A stretch of 64,000 nt of DNA from Vampirovibrio chlorellavorus (lineage in GTDB: Bacteria > Cyanobacteriota > Vampirovibrionia > Vampirovibrionales > Vampirovibrionaceae): positions 434,001 through 498,000 of the forward strand of contig QFWI01000011.1 in the NCBI GenBank assembly GCA_003149345.1. Direction: 5' to 3'. Under the pieces are notes generated by a model. It made no database searches, was not told where the DNA came from, and saw nothing but the letters and a program-made list of their open reading frames with translations. Positions 50,854 through 58,909 of the stretch are shown here, one piece after another (position 1 is the first letter of the stretch; each line of letters begins with the position of its first letter). The position numbers and the translations under genes are program-made.

Positions 50854-51921
50854 CTAAGCGCTGACCACTGCCTGCTGAACCTGCTGGAGCAGGGTTTCAT
50901 CCACACTCTCCAGGGCGGCTTGTAATTCCTGTGGGTTGGTGGTGGCGGCCCCAAAGCGTTTCACCACAATGCTGGCCGCCAAATTCCCTAAAACAGAAGC
51001 CTCCAGCAGGCTGGCTCCGGCGGTTAAGGCCAGGGTCAGGGTACCCACTACGGTATCCCCGGCGCCGGTCACATCAAAGACTTCACTGTGGTTGAAGACA
51101 GGAATATTGGTGGCCAAGGGTTCGGCGTTGCCCTCTTGCCGCTCAAACAGGCTCATCCCCGATTCCCCCCGGGTGATCAGCACGTTTTGCCCGTTGGTTT
51201 TGTGCAGTAAATCCTGACCGGCTTGCAGCACTGCTTGGGGGGTATCCAGCAAGTAGCCCACGTTTTTTTCCGCTTCCGGCTGGTTGGGGGTGAGGATGGT
51301 GGCCCCCTGGAAAGCGCTGAGATCCTGTTGGCTGTCCACGGCCATAATCAAGCCGTGTTTTTTACTGAGCGCCTGACAGTGGGCAATCACTGCCGGGGTG
51401 AAAACGCCTAAGCCGTAATCGGACAGCAGCAGGGCGTCAAATTCTGGAGCCAATTGGCTCAGGGTGTCCAGCACCTGATTTTCAATCTTGGCTGAAATGG
51501 GAGCGTTGGATTCCCGGTCGATGCGAACAATCTGCTGGGTGACCGAATGGTTGGCAATGCCGGAGATGCGGGTTTTGGTGCTGGTGGGGCGCTCTGCATC
51601 CTGAATCAGCCCGGCGGTATCAATGCCATCTCGTTGTAACGCGTCATTTAAAAGGGACGCGTAGTAATCTTTCCCGGAAATGCCCACCACCGTGGTGCGC
51701 TTGGCCTTGAGTTTGGAAACGTTGTGGGCGGCATTGGCCCCGCCCCCCAAAATAATATCGGCCCGCTCGTGGCGTAAAATCAGCACGGGGGCTTCCCGAG
51801 ACAGGCGATGGGTGGTGCCGTAGACCATCTCATCAATGACCATATCGCCAACCACCAGCACACGGCCCTGATTTAACCGGGAAATAATTTTGCTCAACGT
51901 CTCTTTCATAGGGTTAATCAT
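50854..51921 (-). CDS. D-glycero-beta-D-manno-heptose-7-phosphate kinase (HldE/RfaE kinase domain)
   Basis: A PfkB-family sugar kinase of 355 residues. The N-terminus VLVVGDMVIDEMVYG, REAPVLILR, GGGANAAHNVSKL, the DSQQDLSAFQGATILTPNQP region and the C-terminal DVTGAGDTVVGTL with the catalytic Asp match the kinase domain of HldE/RfaE, which makes heptose-1,7-bisphosphate for LPS heptose. The adenylyltransferase domain of bifunctional HldE is absent, so the second activity must be another protein (HldC type). ATG 51921 or 51909 may be the start. It is within the surface polysaccharide part of a long minus-strand run. Confidence 0.88.
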   Translation of the reverse strand: MINPMKETLSKIISRLNQGRVLVVGDMVIDEMVYGTTHRLSREAPVLILRHERADIILGGGANAAHNVSKLKAKRTTVVGISGKDYYASLLNDALQRDGIDTAGLIQDAERPTSTKTRISGIANHSVTQQIVRIDRESNAPISAKIENQVLDTLSQLAPEFDALLLSDYGLGVFTPAVIAHCQALSKKHGLIMAVDSQQDLSAFQGATILTPNQPEAEKNVGYLLDTPQAVLQAGQDLLHKTNGQNVLITRGESGMSLFERQEGNAEPLATNIPVFNHSEVFDVTGAGDTVVGTLTLALTAGASLLEASVLGNLAASIVVKRFGAATTNPQELQAALESVDETLLQQVQQAVVSA

Positions 51922-51948
51922 ACCCGTAAGCGGCTTGGGGGTAAAGCC

Positions 51949-52572
51949 TCAGGGGCTCTCTTGCGGATTGGCCGCCGCTGAGCCTGGGTTGCTTGCTTCG
52001 GCTGGGGTCTGGCTTTTTTTCAGTCGGGCTTGCAGCGCCTCAATCTGCTTCTCGACCTCGGCGGCGTTTTTCAGCCCGGGCATTGCTTGTTGGTAACTTT
52101 CGATGGCCAGTTCATAGGCCTCTTGCGCTTCAGCCTTCATCTGCGGGATTTTGGCCTTGTCCGCCTTGGGATCACTTTCCGCCTCGCTGACTTTAAAGGC
52201 CAGCTGATCGGCCTTGGCCTCGTAGGTAATGCCCAGTGTCTTTTGTACCTGGGCCTTGTCCAATTGCGATTTTTCCACCAACTGCTTTAAAAGCGGAATG
52301 GCCTTGTCGTAGCTGCCCTGGGTTTGGTAGGCAATGGCCAGGTTATACGTGGTGTTGGGCTCATCGGGCTGAAGATCATGGGCCGCTTCCAGTCGGGACA
52401 CCGCGCCATCAATATCACCGGCAGCCATCAGGGCCTGGGCTTTTTCGTTCAGTTCGGCCATAGAACGCTGATACACAACGTTTTGCTGACAGCCGGTTAA
52501 GGCAAGGCTCAGGTACATAAGGGTCATGGACAGGACAATGGCTTTAACGCCTTTACTGAAGGACTGGGTCAT
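51949..52572 (-). CDS. TPR-containing lipoprotein
   Basis: The 207-residue product starts with a lipoprotein signal peptide: basic residues, a hydrophobic stretch (AIVLSMTLMYLSLAL) and the lipobox LTGC. Behind it are TPR repeats (AQALMAAGDIDGAVSRLEAA, YNLAIAYQTQGSYDKAIPLL) and an Ala/Lys/Glu-rich helical C-terminus. It should be anchored to the inner or outer membrane facing the periplasm. ATG 52572 has CAGGAAG six bases upstream and overlaps the end of purN by 20 bases. Confidence 0.85.
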   Translation of the reverse strand: MTQSFSKGVKAIVLSMTLMYLSLALTGCQQNVVYQRSMAELNEKAQALMAAGDIDGAVSRLEAAHDLQPDEPNTTYNLAIAYQTQGSYDKAIPLLKQLVEKSQLDKAQVQKTLGITYEAKADQLAFKVSEAESDPKADKAKIPQMKAEAQEAYELAIESYQQAMPGLKNAAEVEKQIEALQARLKKSQTPAEASNPGSAAANPQESP

Positions 52573-53212
52573 GGGCTTCCTGATTCTCCTCACGATTCAA
52601 ATGATTTTGCAGATACTGTCGAATGACCCTGGGGTACAGTCGATGTTCCTCAGCCAGTACTCTGGCGGCTAAGCTTTCCGGGGTGTCATGGGGCATTACT
52701 GGCACCCGGCTTTGCCCCAAAACGGGGCCTTCATCGACTTGCGGGGTGACCAGATGCACGCTGCACCCGGATTCTTTTTCCCCATTGGCCAACACGGCCT
52801 GATGCACCTTGAGGCCCACCATGCCTTTGCCCCCGTAAGCGGGCAATAAGCTGGGGTGAATGTTCAGGATGCGTTGCTCAAATGCGGCCATAATGGGAGC
52901 GCTAATGATGCGGTCATACCCGGCCAGCACCACCAAATCGACCTGATGCGCTTTCAGGCAGTCGGCAATTGCCTCATCCAGAGCGGCTCGGCTCTCGTAA
53001 TTTGCCTTCTCGAAAACGGCGGTGGATAAGTTGTTTTCTTGGGCTTTTTGCAGTCCCAAGGCGTTGCTATGGTTGGAAATGACCACGCTGATCACGGTAT
53101 CGGGAAGCTGGCCCGACTCAATGGCCTCCTGAATGGCCCCAAAATTACTGCCTCGCCCGGAAAGGAGTATGCCCAGTCGAAATGGCCAAGCTTGTTTGCT
53201 TAGAGAACTCAT
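52553..53212 (-). CDS. purN: phosphoribosylglycinamide formyltransferase 1
   Basis: PurN transfers formyl from 10-formyl-THF to GAR in purine synthesis. Motifs: GILLSGRGSNF, VVISN, the catalytic Asn/His in NIHPSLLPAYGGKGM, and the Asp in VTPQVDEGPVLGQ. Length 219 is normal. Its ATG overlaps the purM stop (ATGA), the common purM-purN coupling. Confidence 0.95.
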   Translation of the reverse strand: MSSLSKQAWPFRLGILLSGRGSNFGAIQEAIESGQLPDTVISVVISNHSNALGLQKAQENNLSTAVFEKANYESRAALDEAIADCLKAHQVDLVVLAGYDRIISAPIMAAFEQRILNIHPSLLPAYGGKGMVGLKVHQAVLANGEKESGCSVHLVTPQVDEGPVLGQSRVPVMPHDTPESLAARVLAEEHRLYPRVIRQYLQNHLNREENQEAHDPVLQ

Positions 53213-54270
53213 TGGATGATGACCTGGGCTTGACCCTCGACGGCGGGAATGAGTTGCCCAATGATGAAGGCTTGCTCATCGGTTTCTTGTTGAAAGCTGT
53301 CCAGCACGGCCTGAGCCTGATCGGGCGCTACCACCAGTATGTAGCCGATGCCGCAGTTGAAGGTGTGCCAGAGGGTCTCGTTGGAGAGGTTCCCCAACTG
53401 CTGTAAATACCGGAAAATGGGCGGCATTGGCCAGCTGCCCGCGTTGATTTCAGCGGATAAGGCGGGCGTTAGTACTCGAGGAATGTTGTCGTAGAAGCCG
53501 CCGCCGGTCACATGCACCATGGCATGCACCGCTTGGGGGTGTTTTTCCAGAATTTTGAGAACCGGCTGTACGTAAATACGGGTGGGGGCCAGCAGTACAT
53601 CCGCCAAGGGGGCTTGCAATTCGGGGACAAACCCTTGCAAGTCCAGGGCGTTATCCTGAAATAGAATTTTACGCACCAGGCTGTACCCATTGCTGTGCAA
53701 GCCGTTGCTGGCCAGTCCAATCAGCACGTCTCCCGCTTGAATATGTTCTTTGCGGGGGTAGAGGTTTTCTTTTTCAGCCACGCCCACGCAAAAACCGGCC
53801 AAGTCGTATTCGTTGGGCTCGTAAAAACCAGGCATTTCGGCGGTTTCTCCGCCAATTAAGGCGCAGTTGGCCTGCTGGCAGCCTTCAGCGATGCCGCTGA
53901 GAATTTGGCTGAGCTGCTTCCCCTGAATTTTCTGGGTGGCCAGATAATCCAGAAAAACCAGTGGTTGTCCGCCATTGACCAGAATGTCATTGACGCTCAT
54001 AGCCACCAGATCGATGCCCACCGTATCGTGGCGATTGGCTTGAAAGGCCAGTTTTAGCTTGGTGCCCACGCCGTCGCAGCCGCATAACAAAACCGGCTGT
54101 TGATAGCCTGCCGGAATTTCAAAGGCCCCGCTGAAACCGCCAATCCCCCCCAGCAACCAGGGTTGCCGAGTTTTCAAAGCGGCCTGCTTTGCAATATCGA
54201 CCACGGCCTCGGCACTTTTCAGGTCGACTCCGGCTTGTCGGTATGCCTCATCGGAAGAAAGCGTGGTCAT
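53209..54270 (-). CDS. purM: phosphoribosylformylglycinamidine cyclo-ligase
   Basis: PurM makes AIR from FGAM with ATP. Motifs: AGVDLKSAEAVVD at the N-terminus, CDGVGTKLKLAFQ, GIDLVAMSVNDILVNGG, ALIGGETAEMPGFYEPNEYD, GLASNGLHSNGYSLVR and HVTGGGFYDNIPRVL. Length 353 is standard. It is the first gene of a purM-purN-lipoprotein-heptose kinase-DUF4330-ictB-GT9 run on the minus strand. Confidence 0.95.
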   Translation of the reverse strand: MTTLSSDEAYRQAGVDLKSAEAVVDIAKQAALKTRQPWLLGGIGGFSGAFEIPAGYQQPVLLCGCDGVGTKLKLAFQANRHDTVGIDLVAMSVNDILVNGGQPLVFLDYLATQKIQGKQLSQILSGIAEGCQQANCALIGGETAEMPGFYEPNEYDLAGFCVGVAEKENLYPRKEHIQAGDVLIGLASNGLHSNGYSLVRKILFQDNALDLQGFVPELQAPLADVLLAPTRIYVQPVLKILEKHPQAVHAMVHVTGGGFYDNIPRVLTPALSAEINAGSWPMPPIFRYLQQLGNLSNETLWHTFNCGIGYILVVAPDQAQAVLDSFQQETDEQAFIIGQLIPAVEGQAQVIIQ

Positions 54271-54389
54271 GAATTACCTCACAGTGATTGTTGCCCTTAC
54301 ATTAAGGTTAGCCCAAAAGCAGGTCACTGTCATTGGGTGGGGGGAAAGACCTTTGGGCCACACCGGGCTAAACACTTTCCAAGGCTCTG

Positions 54390-54716
54390 TCAGTCCGGGA
54401 CGTGAATGGTGGCGTGGGTGACGCCCAGACGCCTGAAGCCCGCCTGAATCAGGTTGGGACGGGCGGCCCGGGTGGCTTCAACCACTTGCGCCGGTTCTAC
54501 CAGGATGGCCTGGGTGGTCTGAGTCTGCGGCAGTAGCGGTCGGGCTGGGGGGAGTGTCGGTAATGTGCGCGATTTGCCCAGCCCGCTGAACATAATGAGG
54601 CAAAGTAGAATGACCGCAACCAGCGGCAGACTGGCAATCCCCAAACGAAAAAGAATTCCCCGAACCGCGGCAATCTTGATTTTTTTTACAATGACCGGTA
54701 ACAGCGCAGATTGCAT
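54390..54716 (-). CDS. small membrane protein of unknown function
   Basis: About 108 residues: a basic N-terminus, one membrane helix (GIASLPLVAVILLCLIMFSG), a Pro-rich linker (TLPTLPPARPLLPQTQ) and a short C-terminal tail. No family is recognised. ATG 54716 has AGGA twelve bases upstream. It lies between tRNA-His and purM on the same strand. Reality as a gene is probable but not certain. Confidence 0.55.
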   Translation of the reverse strand: MQSALLPVIVKKIKIAAVRGILFRLGIASLPLVAVILLCLIMFSGLGKSRTLPTLPPARPLLPQTQTTQAILVEPAQVVEATRAARPNLIQAGFRRLGVTHATIHVPD

Positions 54717-54858
54717 CAATTATGATTTTCCTACCTCAAGTCTTAGGCTTGAGAATATTGGTTTCCTATTTTCCACCCTCTTAATGCGTATTCGGTCGCT
54801 GAGTATTTTGGATAGCCTGTTAATGGATGGACTTTTTGATTGAAATTGAAGGAATAAA

Positions 54859-54935
54859 TGGGGCGGATGATGGGACTCGAACCCACGAATACCGGGACCA
54901 CAACCCGGGGCCTTAACCTCTTGGCGACACCCGCC
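54859..54935 (-). tRNA. tRNA-His (anticodon GTG)
   Basis: On the minus strand G-1 is 54935 and the acceptor stem runs from G1 (54934) to position 7 (54928), pairing with 54863-54869 with one G-T wobble. The anticodon stem CCGGG/CCCGG closes the loop TTGTGGT with anticodon GTG. The extra G-1 faces the C73 discriminator (54862), the histidine identity element, and CCA is encoded (54859-54861). Confidence 0.93.
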
Positions 54936-54965
54936 ACGAAAAGTATCAAGTTGTTAAGTGGGCTT

Positions 54966-54994
54966 ATTGTATCGAAGGCGTGCTTTGATCTCAA
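54966..54994 (-). promoter_or_regulatory. sigma70-type promoter of tRNA-His
   Basis: On the minus strand TTGAGA (54989-54994) and TACAAT (54966-54971) have a 17-base spacer and lie about 30 bases before the tRNA, mirroring the arrangement at tRNA-Gln. Confidence 0.6.
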
Positions 54995-55071
54995 GTCTCT
55001 TTTCAAAAAATCGGGAAAGTTTCCGGGGCGTAACATTCGAGCGGGCCGCCTGCTGTGTTATTATCGAGCCC

Positions 55072-55890
55072 ATGATCTTTCCTGATAATCTTCATGTGGT
55101 CATTCTAACCGGGAGTCGCCAAGCGCATGGCCCCTTGCTGGCCGGTACGGGTTTGCGCAGTAAACCGTTGCTGCCGGTCGGCGGAGAGTCCATGTTGGCC
55201 TCGGTGCTGAAGGCGGTGGCTGCCTCTGACTTTGCTGCCCGCCTTTGGGTGAGTACCCAGGATCCGCAAGTGCTGGCTTTGTCCACCGAGTATGCCTTTG
55301 AGGTCATCCCCAACGCCTCCGGCGCGGTCCGCTCCCTGTTAAAAGCCTTGCGGTCTCTGCCGGAAGACGGCGAGTGGGTCTTGTTCGTGTCCGGGGATCA
55401 CCCCCTACTCACCCCGGACATGCTGAACTATTTTGTGAGAGAAGGCTTGCGCAAGGATTTGGCCTTGGTGGTCGCTGTGGTGGAGCGTTCGGTGGTTCAG
55501 GCCGCTTATCCCGAAAGTCAGCGAACCTATTTTCACGCTCGGGACGGGGCTTTTTCCGGCGGGAATTTATTTTTAATCAATCGCCGCAAGTTTCAGGCCA
55601 ATGTCACGGTGATGGAAACCATCGACGCCAATCGCAAAAAGCCCTGGAAAAACGCGTTCATGCTGAATCCGCTGTCTTTACTGAAGATTTTATGCCGTCA
55701 ACTGACTATGAGTCAGGTGGCCCAGGAAGCCTCTCGCTTGTTGCGTTGCCCCACCGATGTGGTGGTCATGCCCTTTGCCGAGTGCTGTATGGACGTGGAT
55801 AAGCCGTCTGATAAAGCACTGGCTGAAGAGATTTTGAAACGTCGCCAGATAGATCAGTCTGGGATACCATCCCAGTTGGGTATCCTATGA
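55072..55890 (+). CDS. MobA-like nucleotidyltransferase family protein
   Basis: A 272-residue protein with the NTP-transferase (GT-A type) fold: N-terminal VVILTGSRQ, then SKPLLPVGGESMLASVLKAV as the substrate loop, FVSGDHPLLTPDML with the metal-binding Asp, and FSGGNLFLINRRKF. The glycine-rich loop at the N-terminus is degenerate compared with MobA or IspD (LTGSRQ in place of LAGG-S-R). The product could be a molybdopterin, sugar or CDP-alcohol cytidylyl/guanylyltransferase; it is not decidable here. ATG 55072 is chosen; the frame upstream of it overlaps tRNA-His promoter sequence. It overlaps the next gene by ATGA. Confidence 0.75.
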   Translation: MIFPDNLHVVILTGSRQAHGPLLAGTGLRSKPLLPVGGESMLASVLKAVAASDFAARLWVSTQDPQVLALSTEYAFEVIPNASGAVRSLLKALRSLPEDGEWVLFVSGDHPLLTPDMLNYFVREGLRKDLALVVAVVERSVVQAAYPESQRTYFHARDGAFSGGNLFLINRRKFQANVTVMETIDANRKKPWKNAFMLNPLSLLKILCRQLTMSQVAQEASRLLRCPTDVVVMPFAECCMDVDKPSDKALAEEILKRRQIDQSGIPSQLGIL

Positions 55891-56411
55891 GTTTAGGCTG
55901 GCTATCCGGGTTATTAATTCTGTTTTGCATCAGTTTTCTGGGTAGTGCCCCGGTGCCCTTGCCTTTGACCGCTACCGTGCTGTGGCTGGGTCAGTTTAAA
56001 ACACCGGTGGTGGTTGTTTTTGTGGCCACTTTGGGCTCGCTTTTGGGCTGGCTGTGCCTGGAGGGCGTTTTAAAGCGCTGGGTGCAGCGCAAACCGCAAG
56101 TGGTGGAGCGGATTCCGCGCGCCTATCGCCAACTGTTCCTGAAGCGTTTGGGGCTTTGGTTGTTTGTGTTTAACGCCTTGCCTTTGCCGGTTGATTTCAT
56201 GCGCTTTTTGGCATTAGTCAGCGATTACAGCCGCTTGCGACTGGCCTTGATTTTTACGGCGGCCCGACTGGTGCGCAATACCCTGTTGGTGATTCTGGGG
56301 GCTGCCTTGGCTCAGCATCAGGCTTGGCTTTGGTTGGGGATGGGGGTGCTGTTATTGTTGCCCTTGCCGATGCAGCGCTTGTTTCAGGCCGCATCCACTG
56401 TTTCAGACTAG
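55887..56411 (+). CDS. DedA/VTT-like membrane protein
   Basis: A 174-residue membrane protein with about four to five hydrophobic segments. The opening FCISFLGSAPVPLPLTATVL, the second segment VVVFVATLGSLLGW and the later FVFNALPLPVDFMRFLALV resemble the re-entrant loops of DedA/VTT (SNARE-associated) proteins, some of which are undecaprenyl-phosphate or phospholipid flippases. It is shorter than typical DedA proteins. It is coupled by ATGA to the nucleotidyltransferase, which suggests a lipid-linked pathway for both. Confidence 0.65.
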   Translation: MSLGWLSGLLILFCISFLGSAPVPLPLTATVLWLGQFKTPVVVVFVATLGSLLGWLCLEGVLKRWVQRKPQVVERIPRAYRQLFLKRLGLWLFVFNALPLPVDFMRFLALVSDYSRLRLALIFTAARLVRNTLLVILGAALAQHQAWLWLGMGVLLLLPLPMQRLFQAASTVSD

Positions 56412-56541
56412 CAGCAATCCCTGAGTTCGCTAGACCAGAACGGTGTCCTGTGGGTCAGCGTTTTTTGAATGTCCTTTTTATCATGGTATTTGTCCTTGTC
56501 AGGGCCAAACTTTAGAGTGGCATCTGTCGAAAGCGCCATGC

Positions 56542-56585
56542 AAAAACCGCCTAATGCCAGTGTGAGTGGTGCTAGGCGGTTTTTA
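56542..56585. terminator. bidirectional intrinsic terminator
   Basis: AAAAACCGCCTA (56542-56553) pairs with TAGGCGGTTTTT (56573-56584), with an inner GCCA/TGGT helix, between convergent genes. Confidence 0.8.
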
Positions 56586-56613
56586 ATCTTGAATAAATCA
56601 GGATGAGTGCGGG

Positions 56614-57711
56614 TTAGTCTCCGAGAGAGATACCCACGCCGCGAGCGGTATGCACCAGGGCGCTATCCAGCTTCACATAGTTGTACTCTTCAATGGCGTT
56701 GGCAATGGGCACGGAGACCACATTGGGATGGCGGTAAGACACCATGTGGCCAAACTTGCCTTCCAGTACCAGTTCCACCGATTTTACCCCGAACTGGGTG
56801 GCCAGCACCCGGTCGTAGGCAATGGGCGAACCGCCGCGTTGCAAGTGACCCAGAATCATAACCCGGGCCTCGACATCAATCTTGTCCTTGATTTCTTCCA
56901 GTAAGCGGTGCCCCACGCCGCCCAGAATCTTGTTCTGGTAGCCCGGTTGATCGCTGTCACGGGAGAATGTGTTGCCCCCGATTGCTTTGGCCCCTTCGGA
57001 AATGACCACAATGGCAAAGCCACGACCGTTTTCAACCCGATCGTTGATTTCAGCGGCCACTTTGTCAATGTCATAGGGGATTTCCGGGATCAGGGCCACG
57101 TGGGCGCCACCGGCAATGGCGGCACTCAGGCCAATCCAGCCAGCGTCCCGACCCATTACTTCCAGAATCATGAGGCGATTGTGGCTGGCAGCGGTGGTAA
57201 TCAGTCTGTCCACGGCTTCAGTGGCGATTTGAACGGAGGTTTGATAGCCAAAGGTCAAATCGGTGGAGGATAAGTCGTTGTCAATGGTCTTGGGGACGCC
57301 AATGATGGGGATTCCTTTTTCAAAGAGGCGCTGGGCGATGTCCATAGAGCCCTCGCCGCCGATGCTGATGACGGCGTTGATGCCCAGTTTTTCCAGGCGA
57401 TTGATTAAGTCATCGCAGCGATCCACGTAGGAAAAGGAGCCGTCCGCGTTTTTGACCGGCCAGTGGAACGGGCCGCCCTTGTTGGTGGTTTTTAAAATGG
57501 TGCCGCCCCGGATATGGATGCCGGAAACCGTCTTGCTGTCCAGCAGTACCACTTCCATGGGATCTCTTAGCAAGCCGTTGAAGGCTTCAATACTACCGAT
57601 GACTTCCCAGTCATCTTCCTGCTCGGTGCGTCGTACAATCGCACGGATTACTGCGTTTAAACCAGGGCAATCGCCGCCGCCGGTCATAACCAGTATTCGT
57701 TTCTTAGCCAT
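56614..57711 (-). CDS. pfkA: 6-phosphofructokinase
   Basis: Phosphorylates fructose-6-phosphate in glycolysis. Motifs: LVMTGGGDCPGLNAVIRAIV, SIGGEGSMDIAQRL, GVPKTIDNDLSSTDLTFGY, LEVMGRDAGWIGL, ALIPEIPYDI, LGHLQRGGSPIAYDR. The Gly in GGEGS (E. coli Gly104) is the ATP type, whereas the Lys in PKTIDND (E. coli Gly124) is shared with PPi-dependent enzymes. This combination is known from ATP-dependent clade III enzymes of actinomycetes. Length 365 exceeds E. coli PfkA by about 45. ATG 57711 is the start. Confidence 0.92.
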   Translation of the reverse strand: MAKKRILVMTGGGDCPGLNAVIRAIVRRTEQEDDWEVIGSIEAFNGLLRDPMEVVLLDSKTVSGIHIRGGTILKTTNKGGPFHWPVKNADGSFSYVDRCDDLINRLEKLGINAVISIGGEGSMDIAQRLFEKGIPIIGVPKTIDNDLSSTDLTFGYQTSVQIATEAVDRLITTAASHNRLMILEVMGRDAGWIGLSAAIAGGAHVALIPEIPYDIDKVAAEINDRVENGRGFAIVVISEGAKAIGGNTFSRDSDQPGYQNKILGGVGHRLLEEIKDKIDVEARVMILGHLQRGGSPIAYDRVLATQFGVKSVELVLEGKFGHMVSYRHPNVVSVPIANAIEEYNYVKLDSALVHTARGVGISLGD

Positions 57712-57957
57712 TGTTAGGTCGTTCTCCTGCCTTTTGAAATCATAGAATGTATTAACGGGGGTCCATTTGTCAAACGGCTAGCCGGGAATTCGAGTGCCTT
57801 ATAGAGCGCTTGTGGGTGCTTGCGTGAGGGTTGGAAAGCGTGTATTGCTTTTGCTTGTGTGATGAGCGGTGGGTCACTCCATCAGGTGATTGACGATTTT
57901 TAGTGATGGCAATTGTTAAAATCAGTAAGCGTGATTGTTATTAAAAGGGTTTGACTG

Positions 57958-58239
57958 GTGCCACCCGACATCCAAGGTTGCGTTTTTAAGTTTGTACCGA
58001 ACAACCCCGCTCTGTCCAGCGTGGTTATAAAAGTTTTGAAACGGGCCTACCAGGTGCATACTTTACCCTTACCGTTGGTCAAGGCGGTTGTGGAACGCGC
58101 TCTGGAGCAAAGTCGTATGATGGAAATGAAGGTCGAAAGCGCTATTTTTGAGGAAAAACTGCTGGCTTACGCTACTCAGTTGCGCCCTCGTTTTATTGCG
58201 CAGTTAAATGAGTTGCGGCGGCAGGGAAAAAAGTGGTAA
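57958..58239 (+). CDS. small basic helical protein of unknown function
   Basis: A 93-residue protein with no recognised family: FVPNNPALSSVVIKVLKRAY, then a helix with Leu/Val heptads (LPLPLVKAVVERALEQSR) and a C-terminal basic helix ending ELRRQGKKW. No signal peptide or membrane helix. GTG 57958 has AAAGGG eight bases upstream, so expression is likely. It is followed 50 bases later by crcB. Confidence 0.65.
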   Translation: MPPDIQGCVFKFVPNNPALSSVVIKVLKRAYQVHTLPLPLVKAVVERALEQSRMMEMKVESAIFEEKLLAYATQLRPRFIAQLNELRRQGKKW

Positions 58240-58290
58240 CGTCCTGGTGATACCCTAAGAGGAATAAAGCCTCAACCGAATGAAGGTTCA

Positions 58291-58683
58291 ATGAATAAGG
58301 CTGTGCTGTTGATTTTGGGCGGAAGCATCGGTACTCTGTGCCGCTATTATCTGGCGGACTGGGGTCAAAACCGCTGGGGCCTTCTTTTCCCTTATGGCAC
58401 ATTACTGGTCAATCTGTTGGGATGTTTACTAATTGGTTTGTTGCTGGGTGGGTTTGAGCGCCGTTTTGAGGCTCTGGCTGCCGTCCCAGTGGAATTAAGA
58501 CTGCTATTAATGACCGGATTTCTGGGCGCTTTTACCACTTTTTCCAGTTACGAGCTGGAGGCCTTTGTGATGTTGCGCCAAGGAGCTTGGGAACGGGCCC
58601 TGATTTATATGCTGGGCAGCTTGGTATTGGGGGTTCTGCTGGTGGTGTTGGGTGTCCGCTTGGGGCGAGCTTTGCCCATTTAA
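58291..58683 (+). CDS. crcB: fluoride channel FluC/CrcB
   Basis: A 130-residue dual-topology membrane channel that exports fluoride. Four helices with GGSIGTLCRYYL, GTLLVNLLGCLLIG (Asn) and GFLGAFTTFSSYELE (the Phe/Thr/Ser fluoride track). It is a single gene, so it works as a homodimer. No fluoride riboswitch is seen upstream. Confidence 0.95.
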   Translation: MNKAVLLILGGSIGTLCRYYLADWGQNRWGLLFPYGTLLVNLLGCLLIGLLLGGFERRFEALAAVPVELRLLLMTGFLGAFTTFSSYELEAFVMLRQGAWERALIYMLGSLVLGVLLVVLGVRLGRALPI

Positions 58684-58784
58684 GTCGGAACGCCAGGCTG
58701 TAGCGGTCGTTTACCGGTTTTTTGGGGGAGGGATAAAGGTTTTTAGCGAATGTTGGGTTTGATTTTCAGGGTTGATTGCTCAAG

Positions 58785-58816
58785 TTGATCTTGCGGGTCA
58801 ATCTTTCGAGTACAAT
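58785..58816 (+). promoter_or_regulatory. promoter region of PBP1A
   Basis: TACAAT (58811-58816) with TTGATC (58785-58790) twenty bases upstream, the spacer being longer than ideal. It lies about 95 bases before the start codon. Confidence 0.35.
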
Positions 58817-58909
58817 GGGCACAGTTTCAACGAGGGAACGCTGCTGGCCCAGGCGAACCCGTGACTGGCCATTCCCCCCTCTCACTCAACTTTAAGGAAA
58901 ACCGCATTC

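Noticed and set aside
58240..58290. Fluoride riboswitch upstream of crcB
   Set aside because: I looked for the conserved pseudoknot sequences and did not find them in this gap or in the region before 57958.
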